Assembly (NCBI GenBank): GCA_963695705.1
Contig: CAVOHB010000009.1
Location: 248,001-312,000, forward strand
DNA from: JBKPNJ01 sp963695705
GTDB lineage: Bacteria > Actinomycetota > Actinomycetes > Propionibacteriales > Nocardioidaceae
Reading direction: 5' to 3'
DNA: 64,000 nucleotides
Every line of letters starts with the position of its first letter. The stretch's first letter is position 1. The notes under the pieces were generated by a model. It worked only from the letters and a program-made list of their open reading frames with translations, searched no databases and was not told where the DNA came from. Position numbers and translations under genes: made by a program. Shown here piece by piece: positions 46,968 to 56,640 of the stretch.

Positions 46968-47639
46968 TTGAGGCTTCTTCTCACGTCCGGGGGCGTCAAG
47001 AACACGAGCATCCGCAACGCGCTCGTCGACCTGCTGGGCAAGCCGATCGCCGACTGCACGGCACTCTGCATCCCCACCGCGATGTACGGGCACCCCAACG
47101 TCGGTCCAGGACAGGGGCCGTGGCGTTTCATCAGCGGACGATCCGACAATCCCATGTGCGAGCTGGGTTGGAAGTCCTTGGGAGTGCTGGAGCTCACTGC
47201 GCTGCCCAGCATCGACGAAGAACGCTGGATCCCCCTGGTCCGAGAGACAGACGTCCTGCTGGCCTCGGGCGGCGATGCCCTGTATCTGTGCCACTGGATG
47301 CGGGAGTCCGGGCTGGCGGATCTCCTGCCGTCGTTGACCGAGATGGTCTGGGTCGGGCTGAGTGCCGGGAGCATGGTGATGACCCCACGTATCGGAGAGG
47401 ACTTCGTGGGATGGAAGTCACCTACCGGTAGTGACGAGACGCTCGGGGTCGTCGATTTCTCGATCTGTCCGCACGTGAACCCCGAGGGCATGCCGGGCAA
47501 CTCCATGGCCGAAGCGGAGAGTTGGGCTGCCAGCATCGAGGGTCCTGCGTACGCCGTCGACGACGAGACCGCCTTCAAGGTGACCGACGGCAACGTCGAT
47601 GTCGTCTCCGAGGGGCATTGGAGGCTCTTTCCCTCCTAG
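46968..47639 (+). CDS. Peptidase S51-like (peptidase E family) protein
   Basis: 223 residues from TTG 46968, preceded by AGGGAGG at ideal spacing, which decides the start. Class-I glutamine-amidotransferase-like fold: MRLLLTSGGVKNTSIRNALV, VLLASGGDALYLCHWMRESG, and the nucleophile elbow MVWVGLSAGSMVMTPRIGED (Ser). The His is in FSICPHVNPEGMPGNSM. Ser and His sit where the S51 dipeptidase uses them. It may cleave Asp-X dipeptides or a related substrate. The 46707-46967 gap shows nothing. Confidence 0.85.
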   Translation: MRLLLTSGGVKNTSIRNALVDLLGKPIADCTALCIPTAMYGHPNVGPGQGPWRFISGRSDNPMCELGWKSLGVLELTALPSIDEERWIPLVRETDVLLASGGDALYLCHWMRESGLADLLPSLTEMVWVGLSAGSMVMTPRIGEDFVGWKSPTGSDETLGVVDFSICPHVNPEGMPGNSMAEAESWAASIEGPAYAVDDETAFKVTDGNVDVVSEGHWRLFPS

Positions 47640-47716
47640 CTGCCATCTCACATGGCCGCTGACCGGCTCTGCGGTATACAGCCGCTGTCGCCCCTCAAGG
47701 CCAAACATCGGGTTTG

Positions 47717-48253
47717 TCAGAGCTGTCTTGTGGTGAACAGGGTGGTCCCGTAGACGGCGTCCACTTCCTTCCGCTCGGTCTCGGTGAACCCGACCTTGGC
47801 CAGCACCCGGCGAGATGCGGTGTTCCACTCCCAGACCGTGGCCCACAACCGTTCGTACCCGGACGATCTCGCCCAGTCCAGAACCGCCAGCGAGGCCTCG
47901 GTCGCGTACCCCTGATGCCATACTCGACGTAGCAGTTCGAAAGCCAGTTCCGGTTCCCCTTCCGACCCCCTCCCGCTGTCGATCAGTCCGCAGTAGCCGA
48001 TGACGTCACGAGCGGCCTTCCGCTCGACCGCCAGCAATCCGATCGACGATGGCTGGTTGGTGCGGATCGACTCCTCGAGGTCTGCGACGGTGGGGTGCCC
48101 ATCCGCGTCGATCCGGCGGTGCGGCGGCGCTCGTGGATCACGTTCGGTCCACAGTGCATGCTGGACGACAGCCTCCGCTGGCCGCCAAGCTCTGAGCAGC
48201 AGGCGATCCGACTCGAGCACAACCTCGCGGCCCGGAGTCGCTCCACCTGGCAT
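47717..48253 (-). CDS. GNAT-family N-acetyltransferase (RimJ-like)
   Basis: 178 residues from ATG 48253. N-terminal ESDRLLLRAWRPAEAVVQHA, ARDVIGYCGLIDSGRGSEGE, the acetyl-CoA-binding loop RRVWHQGYATEASLAVLDWA (Q/RxxGxA form), YERLWATVWEWNTASRRVLA, KVGFTETERKEVDAVYG. The pattern SRRVLAKVGF is typical of the RimJ/RimL type that acetylates ribosomal-protein N-termini or small amines. Convergent with the peptidase gene. Substrate unknown. Confidence 0.9.
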   Translation of the reverse strand: MPGGATPGREVVLESDRLLLRAWRPAEAVVQHALWTERDPRAPPHRRIDADGHPTVADLEESIRTNQPSSIGLLAVERKAARDVIGYCGLIDSGRGSEGEPELAFELLRRVWHQGYATEASLAVLDWARSSGYERLWATVWEWNTASRRVLAKVGFTETERKEVDAVYGTTLFTTRQL

Positions 48254-48624
48254 GACAGCAACCCTCTCACGGCTCCCGTTACCTATCTGGTTCGGCCGAG
48301 CGACGAGAGCGAGATCGAGAATTTGCTGGCTACGGCCCGATCGGCTCTGCCAAGCAGCATCTGGGACCAGGAGTACCACCGCGGACGACCCATGACCGTC
48401 GAAGCCGCCCCCACCGGAGCCAACGCGCTCTGTTCAGCGACAAACTGGCTCACTTGCAAAATGCCGACATTGGTGTCCCGAGCTTTGCCGCTTCACCCAG
48501 TGCGGGGGAGGTGCAAAGTCAGGAGCGTGCTCTACTTTCAACTGGAGTTGGAGCGCTTCCAGCTCTGATCCCTGGTGCGCTCGGGCGCAACGGGGGCGAG
48601 TCGAGTGATCGTGGAGGCACGCAG

Positions 48625-49174
48625 ATGTCAACACCTGAAGTTGCAGCCCCGCAGCCGGGCATGCGTGTCGGTTCGACGAGCGAGTTCAGCCTGTTCTTTC
48701 GGGTCAAGGCCGGTCAGGGGCCGTCCCTGCGGGCCGCGCTCGTGGACTTGCAGGACACTCCGGGGTATCGGCCCGGCGACTACGGGATGGCGATCCAGAC
48801 GATCCACGAGGCTCGGTTCGTGCTGTTCGACGACGACACCCGGCTGGCGTTTGTGACCAGCTTCGACGGCCCGTGGGACGCGTACATGGAGGACTTCTTC
48901 ACCTCTGGGCCGACGCTGGCCCTGTTCGACGTCATCTTCCGCCACGTCGAGGGATACGACGGACTCCCGGACCTGTCGGCCCTGCGAGCCTTCGTGCTCG
49001 GACGCCGAGCAGACAGCCGCGGCGTATGCCCGAAACTACCCTGGCACGGTCAAGGAGATCCGGAAGGCGCAGCGCGTGAACGCCGCTTTCCAGCAGGTGC
49101 TCGACCATCCTCAGGCCGCCGAGATCCTTCAGCATCCAGCGTTGCAGCCGCTGCTGGACGAGGCCGCCGACTAA
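48625..49174 (+). pseudogene. Unknown protein at the head of the DyP cluster, one frameshift
   Basis: ATG 48625 follows GTGGAGG. It reads MSTPEVAAPQPGMRVGSTSE, FSLFFRVKAGQGPSLRAALV, HEARFVLFDDDTRLAFVTSF, DGPWDAYMEDFFTSGPTLAL, LRAFVLG. A lost base near 49008 shifts to DAEQTAAAYARNYPGTVKEI, AQRVNAAFQQVLDHPQAAEI and a stop at 49172. About 183 residues. Two ferredoxin-like repeats are suggested by the FxLFFRVK... and FVLFDDDTRLAFVTSF strands. I do not recognise the family by name, but its place immediately before DUF4331 and DyP genes suggests a shared role. Confidence 0.55.
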
Positions 49175-49198
49175 CCGCGGCAGAGACCGGACGCTGTC

Positions 49199-50349
49199 AT
49201 GTCGGACCACATCTCCGGGCCCCGAGCCCTGGCGGACCCAATCGCGGACATCACCGACGTGTACGCGTTCCCGAGCCCCGACCGGCCCGGCGCTCTCGTG
49301 CTGGTCGTGAACACGCTTCCTATGGCCAAGCCTGCAGATCTCTTCTCCGACGGGCTTCTGTACCGCTTCCGGCTGCGACCTGCTCACCCCGCGCAACGGC
49401 AGGCGCAGGGTGGCGGTTCATCCCGGGCGAGGAGGAGGTGGTCCTCGACTGTGTCTTCGACGCTTCCGAATGCCGCGCAGCAACGGCGGAGATCAGCCAC
49501 CTCCGCAGCAGCAGGGCACTGTGTGACCCCGTCACGAGGGAGAACACGTCACCTTCCGCGTCAACGACGAGCAGGGAGGCTCGGGGCACGGCATGCGGGT
49601 CTTCGCCGGTACGCGCTGGGACCCGTTCATCATGGACGCCCGCGCAGCGTTGGCCACGATCGCGACGCGGAAGCTCGCCTTCACCGACCCCGGCTCGATC
49701 TTCCTCGACGGCAAGAACGTCCTGAGCATCGTCGTCGAGATCGACACCGGTCTCCTGGCCGACTGGACGCTGGTGGGCGTCGTCGCCGAGACGCTGACCC
49801 GGGGGACGTTCAACGTCAGGGTCGAACGGGTGGGTCGCCCCGAGGTGAAGAACATGATGCTCGCGCCGAAGGAGTTCGACCCGGTGAACCGGGACCTGGA
49901 GATCCGCGACCTGTACAACATGGATGACGCGTTCCACCTCGGAGACTCCTACGCCGGCGCCTACCGCGCCCGGCTGGACGCCAACCTCGCCTTCTGGGAC
50001 GGCCTGGACGGCAAGGTGGACTGGCCCATCCGACGAGGACGGTCGGCACCCGCTCACGGATCTGGTCCTCGACGACTACCTCGTCGTCGACGTCACCAAG
50101 CCCTACCTCGAACGCGGCTCGTTCCTCGAGATCGAGCTCGCCGCCCGACGCGGAGAGGAGCACAAGACCTGCGGGGGCCGGACCCTGAACGACGACGTGA
50201 TGGACACGATCTTCACCCAGCTGGTCAACGCCGGTCACGGCCCCACCATCCGCGACGGCGTCGACTCCGCCACCCAGCCCGCCAGCGGCACGTTTCCCTA
50301 CCTGGCGCCGCCGAACCCGGACCCACCCGAACCCCCCGAGCACCACTGA
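49199..50349 (+). pseudogene. DUF4331-family protein, several frameshifts
   Basis: ATG 49199: MSDHISGPRALADPIADITD, VYAFPSPDRPGALVLVVNTL. A shift near 49385 leads to FIPGEEEVVLDCVFDASECR. By 49560 a third frame gives GEHVTFRVNDEQGGSGHGMR, VFAGTRWDPFIMDARAALAT and the long run through NVLSIVVEIDTGLLADWTLV. A last shift near 50028 gives DEDGRHPLTDLVLDDYLVVD, HKTCGGRTLNDDVMDTIFTQ to the stop at 50349. DUF4331 proteins have an all-beta fold, SDHxDxPxxxxDPxxDIxDxYAF near the start and GRxxxDDVxD near the end, both visible here. Function unknown. Confidence 0.75.
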
Positions 50350-50363
50350 CCACTGGAAGGCGC

Positions 50364-51715
50364 GTGACATCGGTGGACGCCACGACCGGCGCACCCCTGG
50401 AGCTCCACGACATCCAGGCCGGCGCGTTGTACGAACGGCCCTCCCCGTATGTCGGCACCTACCTGCTGCTGCGCATCGACGACCGCGCCGATGGACGTGA
50501 GCTGGTACGGCGGCTGCACCGGATCGCCAAGCCCGCCTCGGGCGCCGACACCGCAGACGAGACCTCGCTCACGGTCGCCTTCACCTACCACGGGCTGAAG
50601 GCTCTCGGAGTGCCGCAGGCGTCGCTGGACAGCTTCGCACCGGAGTTCCGGCAGGGCATGGCTGCCCGCGCGGAGATGTTGGGTGACGTCGGTGAGAGCG
50701 GCCCCGACCACTGGGAGACGCCGCTCGGCAGCACCGACGTGCACGTCGCCATCGCCGTTCTCTCCCCCGATGAAGCCGAGCTCACGGCGGTCGCGGAGCA
50801 GGCACGCAAAGCCCATGCCGAACTGCCAGGTGTCGAGCTGATCTGGAGACAGGACTGCTACCAGCTGGCCACCGGGCGCACCTCGTTCGGATTCAAGGAC
50901 GGCATCGGTCAACCCGCGGTGGAAGGGAGCGGACGACCTGCCACCAATCCCCGCGAGCGGCCACTCAAGGCCGGCGAGATCATCCTGGGCTATCCCGACG
51001 AGACGGGCGAGCTGCCGCCGATGCCGACCCCGGAGGTGCTGGGCCGCAACGGCACCTACGTCGTGTTCCGGAAGCTGCACACCAAGGTGGCGGCCTACCG
51101 GAGCTACCTCCGTGCCCGGGCAGCGACGCCGCCAGGAGGAGGACCTCCTCGGCGCGAAGATGGTCGGCCGCTGGCAGAGCGGCGCGCCCCTCGCGGTCGT
51201 CGCCCGACACCGATGACCCGGAGCTCGGGAGCGACCCCCGGCGCAACAACGACTTCCTCTTCGGCGACGACCCACGCGGATTCAAGTGCCCGGTGGGTGC
51301 CCACGCACGCAGGGCCAACCCGCGTGACGCGCTGGACCAGGAAGGCAGCGTGGACGTCCGACTCCACCGGATGATCCGGCGTGGCACCAGCTACGGACCG
51401 ATGCTCCCCGACGGCGTCCTCGAGGACGACGGCGTCGACCGCGGCATCATCTTCGTCTTCGCCGGCGCCCACCTCAAACGTCAGTTCGAGTTCGTCAAGA
51501 CCCAGTGGCTCAACGACGGCATCTTCATCGGCGCCCCGCTCGAGTCCGACCCCCTCGTCGGACCTCACCACGACCCCAGCACCTTCACCATCCCGCAGCG
51601 TCCGATCCGCCGCAGACTGCAGGACCTGCCACCGTTCGTGGTCACCCGCGGCGGTGAGTACTGCTTCGCGCCCAGCCTGAGCGCGCTGCGCTGGCTCGCC
51701 GAGCTGGACACATGA
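50364..51715 (+). pseudogene. DyP-type haem peroxidase, two frameshifts
   Basis: GTG 50364 with GGAAGG upstream, 14 bases after the DUF4331 gene. LHDIQAGALYERPSPYVGTY, TVAFTYHGLKALGVPQASLD, and the distal DyP signature RTSFGFKDGIGQPAVEGSGR with the catalytic Asp. Near 51125 a base shift gives RRQEEDLLGAKMVGRWQSGA. Near 51210 a second shift gives DDPELGSDPRRNNDFLFGDD, FKCPVGAHARRANPRDALDQ (proximal haem His in GAHARRANPR), RRGTSYGPMLPDGVLEDDGV, to TGA 51713. About 450 residues, close to the larger DyP classes. No Tat leader, so cytoplasmic. Confidence 0.82.
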
Positions 51716-51740
51716 CGAGTCGCCACCCGAGAGAGGAAGC

Positions 51741-52604
51741 ATGATGAGCTCACCAGGCACGGACCGCTGGGCAGCACTCGACTTCGGCCCACCGGCTCCC
51801 GACGTCGAGGAGACCGAGGCGCCCGTTCTCCTGGACTACCTCGCCGACGGTCGGGTTGCCCTGGTCACCCTCAACCGACCTCATGCCGACAACGCCATCA
51901 CCACCGAGATGGGCGCCCTGTTGACCGAGGTCGTCGAGGAGATCGCCGTCCGCACGGCAGTCCGGGTCGTCGTCCTGACCGGCGCGGGTGAGCGCGCCTT
52001 CTCCGTGGGAAGCGACCTGCGGCAACGCAAGGCCATGACCAAGGAGGACTGGCTGCGGCAGCGCCAGGCCTTCGACCGCACGCTCTACACGGTCCGCCAG
52101 CTGCGCAAGCCGATCTTCGCCGCCGTCAACGGGATCGCGTATGGGGGAGGCTGCGAGCTCGCCCAGAGCACCGACTTCATCATCGCCTCGGCCAACGCGA
52201 CCTTCGGCCAACCCGAAGCCATGCTCGGCCTGGCAGCAGGCGGCGGCTCACCGGCCCTGCTGCCACGCCTCCTGCCCCGCGGCAAGGCCCTGCAGATGCT
52301 CATGACCGGAGACCCGGTCCCTGCGCAGGAGGCGTACCGGCTCGGCATGGTCAACGAGATCCACGATCCCGGCCAGCTGATGGCCGCCGCCCAGCAGATC
52401 GCGGACAAGATCGCCAGCAACTCCCCGACCGCCGTCCAGGCGGTGAAGCGCGCGGTTCACCTGGGCGAGGGCCAGCCGATCGAGCAGGCGATCGCGATCA
52501 TGATGGACGCGCACTGGCGCTCCGCGGTCCATCCCGACCGCGTCGAGGGCATCGGCGCGTTCAACGACGGCCGCGAACCCACCTTCAACGACTCCGACTT
52601 CTGA
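51741..52604 (+). CDS. Enoyl-CoA hydratase/isomerase family protein
   Basis: 287 residues. Crotonase fold with a 45-residue N-terminal extension: VALVTLNRPHADNAITTEMG, VRVVVLTGAGERAFSVGSDL (first oxyanion element), RKPIFAAVNGIAYGGGCELA (second), TFGQPEAMLGLAAGGGSPAL. Both classical Glu positions (GGGCEL and GQPE) are retained, consistent with hydratase chemistry. The C-terminal part contains NSPTAVQAVKRAVHLGEGQP. It lies 25 bases after the DyP stop behind AGAGAGGAAGC, so part of the same transcript, and is one of the few intact genes in the cluster. Confidence 0.9.
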   Translation: MMSSPGTDRWAALDFGPPAPDVEETEAPVLLDYLADGRVALVTLNRPHADNAITTEMGALLTEVVEEIAVRTAVRVVVLTGAGERAFSVGSDLRQRKAMTKEDWLRQRQAFDRTLYTVRQLRKPIFAAVNGIAYGGGCELAQSTDFIIASANATFGQPEAMLGLAAGGGSPALLPRLLPRGKALQMLMTGDPVPAQEAYRLGMVNEIHDPGQLMAAAQQIADKIASNSPTAVQAVKRAVHLGEGQPIEQAIAIMMDAHWRSAVHPDRVEGIGAFNDGREPTFNDSDF

Positions 52605-52647
52605 ACGACCGCACCCCGCGTGACACGCCCAAGGAGGCTGAGACAGC

Positions 52648-53728
52648 ATGACCGTCGCTGATGATCTCGAGGCGGCACGCGCCTCGCTGGTGATGATCAA
52701 CCCCGCGCCCTACAACGCCGAGGCACCACCGGCCGCTCTGGTCGGTGACATCACCCCCACCGAGCTGCACTACGTGCGCAGCAACTTCGCGGTGCCCGCC
52801 CACGACGGCACACTGGAGATCGGCGGTGCCGTCGGCCGTCCGACCACCCTGACCCTCGACGACCTGCGCGCGATGCCGGCACACGACCACACCGTCACCC
52901 TGGAGTGCGCCGGCAACGGGCGTCTGGACATGAGGCCGCTACCGACCGGAGAACCCTGGGGCGACTTCGCCGTCTCCACGGCACGATGGACCGGCGCGCT
53001 TCTGCACGAGGTACTCGCCAAGGTCGACCCGTCCGCGGACGGCGTCGAGGTCCTCGCCCAGGGAGCCGACCACGGGCCTTACCACCTCCAGGCGATCCTC
53101 CCCGAGACCGACCAGGACAATCTCACCTTCACCCGAGCTCTTCCGCTCGCACACGCCACCGACCCCGCCTCGGGGATCCTCATCGCCTACGAGATGAACG
53201 GCCAGCCACTCAAGCCCGACCACGGCGCTCCCTTCCGGCTGATCGTGCCCCACTGGTACGCCGTGGCATCGGTGAAGTGGCTGAAGCGGCTCGACGTCCT
53301 CACCGAGCCCTACACCGGCGAGTTCCAGACCGGCCACTACATGTACCAGTGGCCCGACCGGCCCCACGAGCCAGTCACGTTGATGCGGGTACGCGCCCGG
53401 ATCACCGACCCAGCGCCCGGGGCGACCATCGGTCTCGGTCCCTACACGGTTCGCGGAAAGGCATGGTCCGGCACCGGCCCGATCACACGCGTCGACGTCA
53501 GCCTCACCGGAGAAGGCGACTGGCATCCGGCGCAACTCGAACCATCCCGAAGCGGCATACCACTGGCAGGACTGGACCTTCACCTGGGACACGGCCGACG
53601 TCGGAAGACACACCCTGCGGGCCAGAGCAACCGACGCCGCCGGCAACGTACAGCCCGACGTTCCCCCGTGGAACCGTCTCGGCTACGGAAACAACGCCAT
53701 CGAGGTCATCTACGTCGACCGCCGATGA
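52648..53728 (+). pseudogene. Sulfite-oxidase-fold molybdopterin protein, one frameshift
   Basis: ATG 52648: LHYVRSNFAVPAHDGTLEIG, HDHTVTLECAGNGRLDMRPL (with the molybdenum-ligand Cys in the ECAGNGR motif), WTGALLHEVLAKVDPSADGV, PFRLIVPHWYAVASVKWLKR, and the dimerisation domain RARITDPAPGATIGLGPYTV. An extra base near 53548 shifts the frame. The continuation is EAAYHWQDWTFTWDTADVGR, HTLRARATDAAGNVQPDVPP, NAIEVIYVDRR, TGA 53726. Restored, it is about 359 residues, normal for bacterial SorA/YedY-like oxidoreductases. No leader peptide, so cytoplasmic. Confidence 0.85.
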
Positions 53729-53745
53729 CCCACCGAGGAGACGAC

Positions 53746-53961
53746 ATGGACCTGTTCGACATCGACGACACGCAACACCTTCGCCGCGAGGAAGCCGCCA
53801 CTCGACTGCATGCCCTCGCCGACGCCCTCGCCCGCAACAACTCCGTCGAGTTCAACCGCGCCGGCCGACGGATCACCGTTCGGGTGCCCGACGAGGTCAA
53901 CCTCAAGATCGAAGTTGAGATCGGAGATGAGAACGAGCTGGAGATCGAACTCACCTGGTGA
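53746..53961 (+). CDS. Amphi-Trp domain protein
   Basis: 71 residues from ATG 53746, with GAGGAG upstream, 17 bases after the preceding stop. MDLFDIDDTQHLRREEAATR, LHALADALARNNSVEFNRAG, RRITVRVPDEVNLKIEVEIG, DENELEIELTW. It matches the amphi-Trp family: an LREEAAxxLxxLAxxLxxxN helix, then alternating strands ending in EIELxW. These small proteins often sit beside redox genes, but their role is unknown. Last gene of the tight part of the DyP run. Confidence 0.8.
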   Translation: MDLFDIDDTQHLRREEAATRLHALADALARNNSVEFNRAGRRITVRVPDEVNLKIEVEIGDENELEIELTW

Positions 53962-54217
53962 TGAAGCATGCGCAGCCATGTAGTCGATTTCCCCCGCGGA
54001 AAGGGGTCGGTGCAGCCAGTGAAGGAATGGTCGGCAGTGCTCGGGGTGTGAGGATCCCAACGCGAAGCCATCGACATCGACCTGGCCAGCGGGCGATCGC
54101 GTAGTGCAGGCACGGCTGAGTCTCGACACGCCGCTCGCCTTCACGTCCCACGCCCCATGCCATCTGGGAGGCTTGTCCAGCGGGTCCGTGACTCGGGCCC
54201 ACGGCGAGAGGAACATC

Positions 54218-54613
54218 ATGGACTCGATCACGAACGACTTCTGGGACGTCCTCCTGTGGAGCTTCTGGTTCTTCATCTGGATCGCTGCAGTGATGGTGTG
54301 GATCCGCTGCCTGTTCGACCTCTTCGGCGACAAGTCGCTCAGCGGTTGGGGAAAGGCCGGATGGGCCATCCTGCTCATCTTCGTGCCGTGGGTGGGCGCG
54401 CTGATCTACCTGATCGCCCGGGGCCGGAGCATGACCCAGCGGCAGATGGATGCCGCCGCACAACTGCGGGCCGAGCAGGACGAGTACATCCAGCAGGTCG
54501 CGGGGACCACGCAGAGCTCGGCCGACCAGATCGCCAGCGCCAAGGCCCTGCTCGACTCCGGAACCATCACCCAGGCAGAGTTCGACACAATGAAGGCCAA
54601 GGCACTGGCCTGA
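54218..54613 (+). CDS. PLD-nuclease-N-like membrane protein with SHOCT domain
   Basis: 131 residues from ATG 54218 behind GAGAGGA. Two TM segments (VLLWSFWFFIWIAAVMVWIR and AGWAILLIFVPWVGALIYLI) flank the conserved cytoplasmic DLFGDKSLSGWGKAGW loop typical of PLDc_N proteins. A C-terminal SHOCT hairpin, DQIASAKALLDSGTITQAEF and DTMKAKALA, follows. SHOCT domains are short oligomerisation modules. A common actinobacterial stress-associated membrane protein. The 53962-54217 gap has no gene. A GACGAC/GTCGTC hairpin overlaps its stop. Confidence 0.85.
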   Translation: MDSITNDFWDVLLWSFWFFIWIAAVMVWIRCLFDLFGDKSLSGWGKAGWAILLIFVPWVGALIYLIARGRSMTQRQMDAAAQLRAEQDEYIQQVAGTTQSSADQIASAKALLDSGTITQAEFDTMKAKALA

Positions 54614-55038
54614 CGACACCGGGCGTCGTCTCCGGGCCTGCCCACACCGGGTCCGGTGACGTTTCGGCTGCGTCAGTCGGTTTCCGAACGGCCGCGAGTG
54701 GTGAGCAGCGTCTTGCTCACCAGGAGAACCGCCATGCGGCTGTGCGGAGGGCGTTTCCGACAGTGCCCGACATGACCTCGACCGCGTCCGTCAGCTACGG
54801 GACGGGTAGCGTCCGCGGCAGACGGGCAACCGCGGATGCACGTGGACGGTCTGATCGGCGAACTGTTGCCCTGCTCGAGCGGGCACGGCAAGGAGGGCCG
54901 ACGTCGAGTGGATTGATCTCGTCCGAATACATGCCGATGACAGCTGCTTGGCGGAGGCCTTGCCAGCGTTGACATCGATGGGTGCCGGCAGGAGCCTGCC
55001 GACTGGGAGTCCGTGGGTCGGATTTACGGAGATGAAGT
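54614..55038. other. Intergenic region upstream of the MFS gene
   Basis: About 425 bases with no supported gene. It contains a small hairpin at 54612-54630 just after the SHOCT gene (GACGAC, seven-base loop, GTCGTC) and the palindrome annotated at 54700-54721. It must also hold the promoter for the gene at 55039. Confidence 0.4.
54700..54721. repeat. Perfect 8-bp inverted repeat
   Basis: GGTGAGCA (54700-54707), six-base loop, TGCTCACC (54714-54721). It lies about 90 bases after the SHOCT stop and 320 bases before the MFS start. It could be an operator or a hairpin; no T-run follows, so a terminator is less likely. Confidence 0.45.
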
Positions 55039-56439
55039 GTGAATACTCGGCGGCAGGTCCTCGTCCCACTGGCGTTGGCTCAGTTCATCTGCAGCTTTGC
55101 CGGGTCGAATATGAACGTGATGATCAATGACATCAGTGAAGACCTGGATACGACCGTGCAGGGGGTGCAGGTCGCGATCACCCTCTTCCTGCTGGTGATG
55201 GCCGCCCTCATGATTCCCGGCGGGAAGTTGGCCGATCGGTACGGTCGCAAACGCTGCTTCACCGTTGGCCTCGTCACTTACGGAATTGGCGCGCTGATGA
55301 GCGCGGCAGCGCCGGGCCTGGGTGTTCTCATCCTCGGCAACTCGATCCTCGAAGGGATTGGGACGGCTCTCCTGATACCGCCGGTCTACATCCTGACGAC
55401 GCTGCTTTTCGCCGAGATGACATCGCGGGCCCGGGCCTTCGGCGCGATCAGCGCGATGGGCGGCATCGGTGCCGCCGCCGGCCCGCTGATCGGCGGCCTG
55501 ATCACGTCGGCGATCAGCTGGCGGGCCTCGTTCGCGTTCCAGGCCGTGGTTATCGCGGTCATAGTGTGGCTCGCCCGGCGGGTTCACGACCCGCTGCCTC
55601 CCGACCGCACCCGGCCGTTTGATATCGGCGGAGCGATCCTCTCAGCAACGGGCCTCGTCCTGGTAGTGACAGGAATTCTCGCCGCTGACAACAACGCCTT
55701 GCTGATGGTCGCCCTACTGGTTGCCGGTGCTTTGGTGCTGCTGTGGTTCTTCCTGTCGGTGCGGGCCAAGGAGCGCGCGGGTGAAGAGCCGTTGCTCCCG
55801 ACGAAGATTTTCCGGAACCGCATCTCAAACCTGGGTCTGGTGACTCAGAACACCCAATGGCTGTTGCTTAGCGGGGTGTCGTTCGTGGTGGCGGCGTACC
55901 TCCAAGTTGTTCGTGGCTACGACGCCATCGAAACCGGCGTCATTTTCACCGCGGAAACGGCCGGGCTGTTGGCAGCCTCTCTCGCTGCCGAGCGTCTGGC
56001 CAAGCGGCGCAGTCAACGCACCCTGATCCTCGTGGGCTTCATCGTCACGCTCGGCGGGATCGGCGTGCTGCTGGCTCTGGTGACGGGCACCCCAAGTGTC
56101 TGGGCATTCGCGCCCGGACTTCTGCTGATCGGCCTGGGACTCGGCTTCATGCTCACGCCGTCGGTCAACGTCGTGCAGTCGAGCTTTGGCGAGGAACTAC
56201 AAGGTGAGATTTCCGGGCTTTCGCGGAGCGTGTCAAACCTCGGCTCCTCGCTCGGTACCGCGCTGGCGGGCACGATCCTGGTCGCCGGCATCACCTCAAC
56301 GCCTGATCGCGCCTACGGACTGGCGTTGGTGGTCCTGGGTGCGGCGGGCGCGATCGGGCTGATCGCCACCTTGTGCGTCCCGAAGACCACTGCACCCAAG
56401 GTAGGCGGCCGCACCACCTCGCCCGAGCTGGGACACTGA
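55039..56439 (+). CDS. MFS transporter (DHA2-like, 14 TM)
   Basis: 466 residues from GTG 55039 (MNTRRQVLVPLALAQFICSF). About 14 TM segments. Motif A is GGKLADRYGRKRCFTVGLVT, motif C-like GAAAGPLIGGLITSAISWRA, and a D-like start NMNVMINDISEDLDTTVQGV. The second half has LPTKIFRNRISNLGLVTQNT and GLGFMLTPSVNVVQSSFGEE. Probably a proton-driven exporter of hydrophobic compounds. Not closely similar to the MFS pump at 12816-14234. Nothing regulatory adjoins it except the palindrome upstream. Confidence 0.88.
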   Translation: MNTRRQVLVPLALAQFICSFAGSNMNVMINDISEDLDTTVQGVQVAITLFLLVMAALMIPGGKLADRYGRKRCFTVGLVTYGIGALMSAAAPGLGVLILGNSILEGIGTALLIPPVYILTTLLFAEMTSRARAFGAISAMGGIGAAAGPLIGGLITSAISWRASFAFQAVVIAVIVWLARRVHDPLPPDRTRPFDIGGAILSATGLVLVVTGILAADNNALLMVALLVAGALVLLWFFLSVRAKERAGEEPLLPTKIFRNRISNLGLVTQNTQWLLLSGVSFVVAAYLQVVRGYDAIETGVIFTAETAGLLAASLAAERLAKRRSQRTLILVGFIVTLGGIGVLLALVTGTPSVWAFAPGLLLIGLGLGFMLTPSVNVVQSSFGEELQGEISGLSRSVSNLGSSLGTALAGTILVAGITSTPDRAYGLALVVLGAAGAIGLIATLCVPKTTAPKVGGRTTSPELGH

Positions 56440-56640
56440 CCTTCCGCTCATACGGCGATCCGCTCGGTCATGCCGACCGCACCGAGATGGCCGACAACCT
56501 CGCCGGCATCCCTGCCGCGTCGGCCGACCCAGGTTCCAGGCGGGCAACTCTCACCCTGAGCGATGCGTGGCGGAACGGTGGGCCTACGGCGGTGCCGACG
56601 AAGCGACACGGTGTCCGGGCCGAGGCCTAGTATCGCAGCC

